From: Pelagibius sp.
GTDB taxonomy: Bacteria; Pseudomonadota; Alphaproteobacteria; Kiloniellales; Kiloniellaceae
Direction: 5' to 3'
NCBI RefSeq assembly: GCF_028281305.1
Contig: NZ_JANQKD010000037.1
Coordinates: forward strand, 1-47,798
Length of the DNA: 47,798 bases
Shown: positions 40,432 through 47,798 of the stretch, piece by piece
Position numbering within the stretch: position 1 is the first letter of the stretch
Layout: every line of letters begins with the position of its first letter
The notes under the pieces: generated by a model
The model's input: the letters and a program-made list of their open reading frames with translations, nothing else
Database searches by the model: none
Told to the model about the DNA's origin: nothing
Translations under genes and position numbers: made by a program

Positions 40432-40869
40432 CTACGGCTGCTCGGCCGGCGGGGCGAACATGGCGAAGATCTCGGGGCCGGTCATGTTCTTCGTCTCGTT
40501 GGCGAAGGCGTAGTAGCCCGGCTTCTCGTCGATGAAGACCTGGGTGGTCATGGCGAAGTCGTCCTGGTCGTCGAACAGGCCGGCGTAGAGGTAGTGGTCG
40601 CCGGCCTCGACGAGGCGGTAGAAGAGGTTGCTGCCGCAGGTCTTGCAGAAACCCCGCTCCGCCCAGTCGGAGGAGCGGTAGACGCCCACATTGTCCCCGC
40701 CCTCGATGGTGAGCGGGTCCTTGCCCACATAGACGGCGATGCCCGGGCCACCGCCCCAGCGCCGGCACATGGTGCAGTGGCAGGCGCCGACTTCCTTGTG
40801 GTCTCCGCTCACCGTGATCTTCACCGCGCCGCAGAGGCAGCTTGCGGTCGCTTTGCTGGCTTCGGACAT
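40432..40869 (-). CDS. GFA-family zinc protein (CENP-V/GFA domain)
   Basis: A 145-residue protein with the GFA/CENP-V fold. Zinc ligands: SCLCGAVKI (C11, C13), ACHCTMCRRW (C30, C32, C35) and GFCKTCGSNLF (C76, C79), the standard seven-Cys arrangement. The family was named for glutathione-dependent formaldehyde activation, but most members have no proven reaction. The ATG at 40869 has GGGAGAAC upstream; the longer frame to 40920 is less likely. No obvious partner gene. Confidence 0.92.
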   Translation of the reverse strand: MSEASKATASCLCGAVKITVSGDHKEVGACHCTMCRRWGGGPGIAVYVGKDPLTIEGGDNVGVYRSSDWAERGFCKTCGSNLFYRLVEAGDHYLYAGLFDDQDDFAMTTQVFIDEKPGYYAFANETKNMTGPEIFAMFAPPAEQP

Positions 40870-41102
40870 TGCGTTCTCCCATACCTGACCGTAACGGTTC
40901 ACACGCCGGTGTCGTTCCACCCGACCCGCCGCGCCTTTGTCGAAACCGGCAGGGGCAGCCCCGAAGGGACCGGCAGTTCAGCCGTGACAATGGCCGCAAC
41001 CACGCTATATGTCTTTGAGGGCGATCAATGCAGGGCCTCCGGCTTTGCCGCCGGACCGACCCGAAGACGTCCCTGCCACCCTCAGGAAGCCCGCCCGACC
41101 CC

Positions 41103-42203
41103 ATGGATTCCCTGACCCAATTCGCGCTGGGCGCCGGTGTCGGCGCCGCCCTGCTGGGGCCACGCATCGGTCCGCGCAAGGCCGCCATCGCCGGCGGTCT
41201 GCTCGGCACCCTGCCCGACCTGGACGTGCTCTATCCCTTCGACGATCCCATCGACGCCTTTACCCTGCACCGCGGCGCCACCCATTCGTTTTTCATCCAG
41301 GCCCTGGCGACCCCGGTCTTCGGGGAAGCGCTGGTGCGACTGTTCGAGGGCCTGCGCGACCAGCGGCTGCGGAGCTATCTGGCCGTCTATCTGATCTTCG
41401 TCACCCACGCCATCATCGATGCGCTGACCGTCTACGGCACAAGAATCTTCTGGCCGCTGTTCCCGGACCCGGTGGGCGCCGGATCGATCTTCATCATCGA
41501 TCCGCTTTACTCCATACCGCTGCTGGTGGTGGTGATCTGGGCGCTGTTCAAAGGAAACTGGACGCCGCGATTCGGGAAGGCGGCGACCGCCGCGCTTGCG
41601 GTCTCCACAGCCTATCTCGGTGCAGGCCTGGCCGCACAGCAGGCCATAGAGACCCGGGCGCGCACGCTGCTGGCGGAGGCCGGCGTCTATCCGGACCGCC
41701 TGCTGGCCAATCCGACCCCCTTCAACAGCCTGTTCTGGAAGGTGATCGCGGTCACCGGCGACCGCTACGTCAACCTCTACGTCCCCCTCTTCGGGCCACA
41801 GGAGCGGATCACCGCCTACATCCACCCGCGCGGCACCGAGCATCTGGCCTGCCTCGGCGAGTCCGAAGCGCTGGAGAAGCTGGCCGCCTTCAGCGACGGC
41901 TTCTACGGCGTGGACCTGGAAGACGGGGAGGTCGTGGTCTCCGACCTGCGCATGGGGATGACGCCCAACTACGTCTTCCGCTTCGCCATTGCCGAGGAAA
42001 CCGGCGAGGGGCTGGAAGCCATGGCCCCGGAGCGCCGGCGCAGCCAGCGCCAGGCCGAGGGCGATCTGGACTGGCTGCTGGCCAACCTCTCTGGCGAGCC
42101 CGCCCTGCGCCCGGTGGAGGCGCCCTGGCTGGCCGATCTGTCGGGTCCGGCCGCGCTCGCCGAAGCGGCCCGCCCACCGGCGGGTCCGACGGCGGGCTGC
42201 TGA
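41103..42203 (+). CDS. Membrane-bound metal-dependent hydrolase, DUF457/YdjM-like
   Basis: A 366-residue inner-membrane protein. MDSLTQFALGAGVGAALLGPRIGPRKAAIAGGLLGTLPDLDVL and HRGATHSFFIQAL, then FVTHAIIDALTVYG, carry the His/Asp residues conserved in the LexA-binding/YdjM-type (DUF457) family and about four membrane helices. The C-terminal ~170 residues form a soluble extension (SLFWKVIAVTGDRYVNLYVPLFG ... NYVFRFAIAEE) seen in a subset of members. Enzyme activity has not been shown. ATG 41103 is chosen because family members begin MDS.TQ...G; the frame is open to 41028. Confidence 0.85.
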   Translation: MDSLTQFALGAGVGAALLGPRIGPRKAAIAGGLLGTLPDLDVLYPFDDPIDAFTLHRGATHSFFIQALATPVFGEALVRLFEGLRDQRLRSYLAVYLIFVTHAIIDALTVYGTRIFWPLFPDPVGAGSIFIIDPLYSIPLLVVVIWALFKGNWTPRFGKAATAALAVSTAYLGAGLAAQQAIETRARTLLAEAGVYPDRLLANPTPFNSLFWKVIAVTGDRYVNLYVPLFGPQERITAYIHPRGTEHLACLGESEALEKLAAFSDGFYGVDLEDGEVVVSDLRMGMTPNYVFRFAIAEETGEGLEAMAPERRRSQRQAEGDLDWLLANLSGEPALRPVEAPWLADLSGPAALAEAARPPAGPTAGC

Positions 42204-42215
42204 CGCCGACCGGTC

Positions 42216-42857
42216 TCAGGCGTTCTTCCCGCCCCCCACTTTACGGGCGACGATAAAGGCGGTGATGCCGTCGGGCGGCAGCCAGACGCGCTCGATCTCG
42301 AAGCCGGCGGCGGTCACGCTGTCTTCCATGTTTTTGGCGGTGAAGACCTTGACCAGCGGCATCAGGCCGAGCGCCCGGCCCAACGGATTGATGAACCGGA
42401 TATAGCGCATCATGTTCTCGCCCAGGCAGACGGTGCTGCTGACAAAGAGGCCATCGGGTTTCAGCATCCTGTGAATCCGCGCCATCACCGCCTGCTTGTC
42501 GGTCACAAGGTGCAGCAGGCTGAGCGCCAGGACGGCATCGAGGCTTTCATCGGGCGCGGTGAAATCGTCGACCGCCGCGCACTGGAAGGTGATGTTGTCG
42601 ATCCCGGCGGCCTCGACCTTGTCCCTGGCGATCTCCAGCATCCCGGCGGAGATGTCGACGGCGTGGATGTGCTTCACGAAAGGGGCGTGGACCATGGCGG
42701 TCGACCCGGTGCCGCAGCCGAGTTCCAGCACCTCCATATCCGGGCGAAAGTACGCCTGCGTGATCTTCAGTTTCTTCTGGTAGGACGCCTCGTCACTGAC
42801 CGGCTTCTTCGAATAACGCAGCGCGACGTTGTCCCAAAACCTGGCTGCCTGAGCCAT
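42216..42857 (-). CDS. Class I SAM-dependent methyltransferase
   Basis: A 213-residue methyltransferase of the Rossmann type: MEVLELGCGTGSTAMVHAPFVKHIHAVDISAGMLEIARDKV (motif I ELGCGTGS and the acidic D after beta-2), AVDDFTAPDESLDAVLALSLLHLV (motif II region) and HRMLKPDGLFVSST. Substrate unknown; the general pattern is UbiE/methyltransferase-11-like. The ATG at 42857 has GGGAGATGCA just upstream; longer frames to 43271 belong to the opposite, shadow coding of gcvP. It is convergent with the DUF457-like gene, stops 12 nt apart. Confidence 0.9.
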   Translation of the reverse strand: MAQAARFWDNVALRYSKKPVSDEASYQKKLKITQAYFRPDMEVLELGCGTGSTAMVHAPFVKHIHAVDISAGMLEIARDKVEAAGIDNITFQCAAVDDFTAPDESLDAVLALSLLHLVTDKQAVMARIHRMLKPDGLFVSSTVCLGENMMRYIRFINPLGRALGLMPLVKVFTAKNMEDSVTAAGFEIERVWLPPDGITAFIVARKVGGGKNA

Positions 42858-42970
42858 TGCATCTCCCACATATGATCTTGTCTGAAAAGGACTCCGGCTC
42901 CACCCGCGGCCGGCGCCGCGTAAGGTCCTCCCGCCCGGCGCAGATTGCAACGGCCTTGCGTGGGCATACC

Positions 42971-43007
42971 CAAAAGAGCCGGGACCGGAAAGCACCCGGG
43001 CCGGTCC
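42971..43007 (-). terminator. Candidate terminator of the gcv operon
   Basis: On the minus strand, GGACCGG (43007-43001) pairs with CCGGTCC (42988-42982), with a short spacer before TTTT (42974-42971). The stem is strong but the T-run is only four and slightly displaced. Confidence 0.45.
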
Positions 43008-43050
43008 ATACGACGCGTGACCGGATGCCGCTGCGGCCAGAGAGTACCGG

Positions 43051-45951
<2,901 letters not shown>

Positions 45952-46022
45952 GCTTGTCTCCCTTTTGGTCCTTCTTGGTCCCTGCCACCGACCGGAAACC
46001 CCCAAACCCTTACCCGGGCTTC

Positions 46023-46400
46023 TCAGCCCTGTCCTTCGACGAAGGACCCATAGGCGGCCTCGTCCATCAGATCGGCGAGCTGTCCGGCGTCGGCAAGCTT
46101 CATCTTGAAGAACCAGCCGCCGCTTTCGGGCTCGCTGTTGACCTTGCCCGGCTCGTCGTTCAGGGCTTCGTTCACCGCGACCACTTCGCCATCCGCCGGG
46201 GCGTAGATCTCGCTGGCCGCCTTCACCGACTCGACGACCGCCGCTTCGCCGCCCTTCGCCAGGGTCTTGCCGATCTCCGGCAACTCGACGAAGACGATGT
46301 CACCGAGCTGTTCCTGGGCATGGTTGCTGATGCCCACCGTGGCGACATCTCCCTCGACGCTCAGCCACTCATGGTCTTCCGTGTAACGACGATTGCTCAT
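46023..46400 (-). CDS. gcvH: Glycine cleavage system H protein
   Basis: A 125-residue carrier protein. The lipoylated lysine is K60 in [29 protein letters not shown], the family's key block; [37 protein letters not shown] begins the protein. It shuttles the aminomethyl group from GcvP to GcvT and is reoxidised by the L-protein, which is not in view. The ATG at 46400 follows GAGGGGGAACC. It lies between gcvT (29 nt upstream) and gcvP (71 nt downstream). Confidence 0.98.
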   Translation of the reverse strand: MSNRRYTEDHEWLSVEGDVATVGISNHAQEQLGDIVFVELPEIGKTLAKGGEAAVVESVKAASEIYAPADGEVVAVNEALNDEPGKVNSEPESGGWFFKMKLADAGQLADLMDEAAYGSFVEGQG

Positions 46401-46429
46401 GGCAAAAGGTTCCCCCTCTGAAGCATGGT

Positions 46430-47557
46430 TTAGCCTCTGTAATAGTTGTGTTTGACGAAGGGCAGCGCGGTGACGCGGCAGGGCAGCAGCTTGCCGCGCA
46501 CCTCCGCCTGCACCTCGGTTCCCTCGGATGCCTGTTCGCTCGTGACGTAACCCATGGCGATGGGGCCGCCAGCGCTGGGGCCGAAGCCGCCCGATGTGAC
46601 CAGTCCGATGTCCTGCCCGTCGGCGTCCTTCAGCGGCGCGCCCTCGCGCACCGGCGCGCGGCCCTGGGGCAGCAGCCCGACACGGCGGCGCGGCGGCCCC
46701 TCGGCCAGTTGCCGCTGAACGACCGCAGCCCCGGGAAATCCGCCTTCGCTTCGCCGGCGCTTCTGGATCGCCCAGGCCAGGTCCGCCTCGATCGGCGTGG
46801 TGGTGGTGTCGATGTCGTGGCCGTAAAGGCAGAGGCCCGCTTCCAGGCGCAGCGAATCGCGCGCGCCAAGACCGGCCGGTTCGACCTCCGGTTCCGCCAG
46901 CAGGCGGCGGGCAAGCGTCTCCGCCTGGCCGCCCGGCACGGAAATCTCGTAGCCGTCCTCGCCCGTATAGCCGGAGCGGCTGGCCCGGCAACTGAGACCG
47001 GCAATCTCGACGGGGACGGCATCCATAAAGCGCAGGGTCTCGACCCCCGGCGCATGGCGTGCAAGCACCGCGGCGGCCGCCGGTCCCTGCAGGGCCAGCA
47101 GCGCCCGGTCCTCCTCGACCATCAGGCGGACATCGCCCTGCAGGTTTGCCTGCAGATGGGCGATGTCGGCGTCCTTGCAGGCGGCGTTGACCACCAGGGA
47201 AAGCCAGTCCCCCTGGTTGCTGATCATCAAGTCGTCCAGGATGCCGGCATCCCCTGCCGTGAAATAGCTGTAGCGCTGCCGGCCCGGCGCCAGGCCGGCG
47301 ATGTCCGCGGGCACCAGGGCTTCGAGGGCGGCGACCCGGTCCGCACCTTCGAGGCGGAGCTGGCCCATGTGGGAGACGTCGAAGAGTGCAGCTGATTGGC
47401 GGGTCTGCTGATGCTCGGCCATGATGCCGGCAGCATACTGAACCGGCAGGGCATAGCCGGCAAAGTCCACCACCTTGCCGCCCAGTTCCTTATGCAGGTT
47501 GTAGAGCGGGGTGTGCTTCGGTTCCGCCGCAACCGCCGATTCGCCGTTGTTGGCCAC
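46430..47557 (-). CDS. gcvT: Glycine cleavage system aminomethyltransferase (T-protein)
   Basis: A 375-residue enzyme that forms 5,10-methylene-tetrahydrofolate and ammonia. [53 protein letters not shown] is the folate-binding entry, [11 protein letters not shown] and [17 protein letters not shown] complete the core, and the C-terminal beta-barrel ([37 protein letters not shown]) is intact. I prefer GTG at 47557 (GGAGG about 9 nt upstream); GTG at 47596 would extend it by 13 residues. First gene of the operon, directly below the glycine riboswitch. Confidence 0.97.
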   Translation of the reverse strand: MANNGESAVAAEPKHTPLYNLHKELGGKVVDFAGYALPVQYAAGIMAEHQQTRQSAALFDVSHMGQLRLEGADRVAALEALVPADIAGLAPGRQRYSYFTAGDAGILDDLMISNQGDWLSLVVNAACKDADIAHLQANLQGDVRLMVEEDRALLALQGPAAAAVLARHAPGVETLRFMDAVPVEIAGLSCRASRSGYTGEDGYEISVPGGQAETLARRLLAEPEVEPAGLGARDSLRLEAGLCLYGHDIDTTTTPIEADLAWAIQKRRRSEGGFPGAAVVQRQLAEGPPRRRVGLLPQGRAPVREGAPLKDADGQDIGLVTSGGFGPSAGGPIAMGYVTSEQASEGTEVQAEVRGKLLPCRVTALPFVKHNYYRG

Positions 47558-47618
47558 TCCCAGATCCTCCGACAAAGGTCGTTGTGCCGTCACCACCTTG
47601 TTTCAGTGGTTCCGGCCC

Positions 47619-47798
47619 CTTCTGTCATGGATACCTGAGAGATTCGCCGCGCCGCCCGTCGCAGGGCCACAGCACGGTTTACTCCTTCGGTGAGGCGCAA
47701 ACGCCCAACGGGCGGATTGCGACCACTTTCCAGAAGCGCCTCCCCCTTGCGGTCCTTTTGCCTGAGAGTTTCCGGGGCGGTTGCTCCTTCGGCGCCGG
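47619..47798 (-). ncRNA. Tandem glycine riboswitch (5' aptamer cut by the window end)
   Basis: On the minus strand the 5' UTR of gcvT shows two copies of the glycine-aptamer core. Aptamer 1 (47798-47741, incomplete) has CCGAAGGAGCAA and GAAACTCTCAGGCAAAAGGAC. Aptamer 2 (about 47737-47619) has CACCGAAGGAGTAAACC, GAATCTCTCAGGTATCC and ACAGAAGGGG; its P1 stem is formed by CTTCTG near 47737 and CAGAAG near 47620. These are the conserved glycine-riboswitch signatures, and tandem arrangement ahead of gcvT is typical. Glycine binding is expected to turn on the operon. About 60 nt separate aptamer 2 from the GTG start; no terminator hairpin is evident, so control may be at translation. Confidence 0.9.

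Overview
The window is strongly GC-rich chromosomal DNA from an alphaproteobacterium, most like the Rhodospirillales/Kiloniellales. The evidence is a CcrM-type (GANTC) methyltransferase next to rnhB, an F0 ATP synthase operon with paired b' and b subunits and no F1 genes beside it, the block mutY / dciA / dsbA-like / smc, and several promoters resembling the Caulobacter housekeeping type (TTGaCGC ... GCTAnnnn). No prophage, IS element, CRISPR array, rRNA or tRNA gene was seen. The organism assignment is inference from gene content.

Layout. 1-5.3 kb: the 5' part of electron-transfer-flavoprotein:ubiquinone oxidoreductase (-), a small membrane protein, a family-4-like uracil-DNA glycosylase, a lytic transglycosylase overlapping moaB. 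5.4-10 kb: a nitroreductase-family flavoprotein, two small glycosyltransferases of the rSAM/selenodomain-associated type (-), a phosphotransferase and a PA0069-type radical SAM protein. 10-13.5 kb: a CPA2 antiporter, rnhB and ccrM. 13.7-19.9 kb: a membrane protein plus a B12-binding radical SAM protein of unknown function, two divergent TPR proteins and a GNAT acetyltransferase. 20-26 kb: GST (-) divergent from an ArsR/SRPBCC pair, two VOC proteins (-), a LysE exporter, a secreted CARDB-like protein, a D-threonine-aldolase-like PLP enzyme and a DMT exporter (-). 26-32.4 kb: mutY (-) divergent from dciA, a DsbA-like protein and smc. 32.4-36.9 kb: a hybrid histidine kinase and its response regulator (-). 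37.5-40.1 kb: atpI-atpB-atpE-atpF'-atpF. 40.4-42.9 kb: a GFA protein, a DUF457-type membrane protein and a methyltransferase. 43-47.8 kb: the glycine cleavage operon gcvT-gcvH-gcvP (-) behind a tandem glycine riboswitch cut by the window end.

How genes work together. gcvTHP under a glycine riboswitch catabolises glycine to feed one-carbon metabolism. The atp operon, with a near-consensus promoter and an intrinsic terminator, makes the proton channel. MutY, UDG and RNase HII serve DNA upkeep; DciA (helicase loading) and SMC (chromosome organisation) sit together. CcrM methylates GANTC, and its own 5' region holds four GANTC sites in 39 bp; a second GANTC pair lies in a perfect palindrome ahead of the next operon.

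The most unusual features are in non-coding DNA: the GANTC cluster at ccrM; three unrelated minisatellites in about 310 bp between the histidine kinase and the atp operon; a double nested-hairpin element at 21.5 kb; twin near-identical terminators at 23.9 kb; two genes whose -10 element lies exactly 6 nt before the ATG (candidate leaderless mRNAs); and a tandem repeat carrying a start codon at 17.7 kb. I found no clearly new multi-gene system; the best candidates for undescribed function are the 13.8-15.8 kb membrane protein/B12-radical SAM pair and the DNA-methylation-linked control regions.
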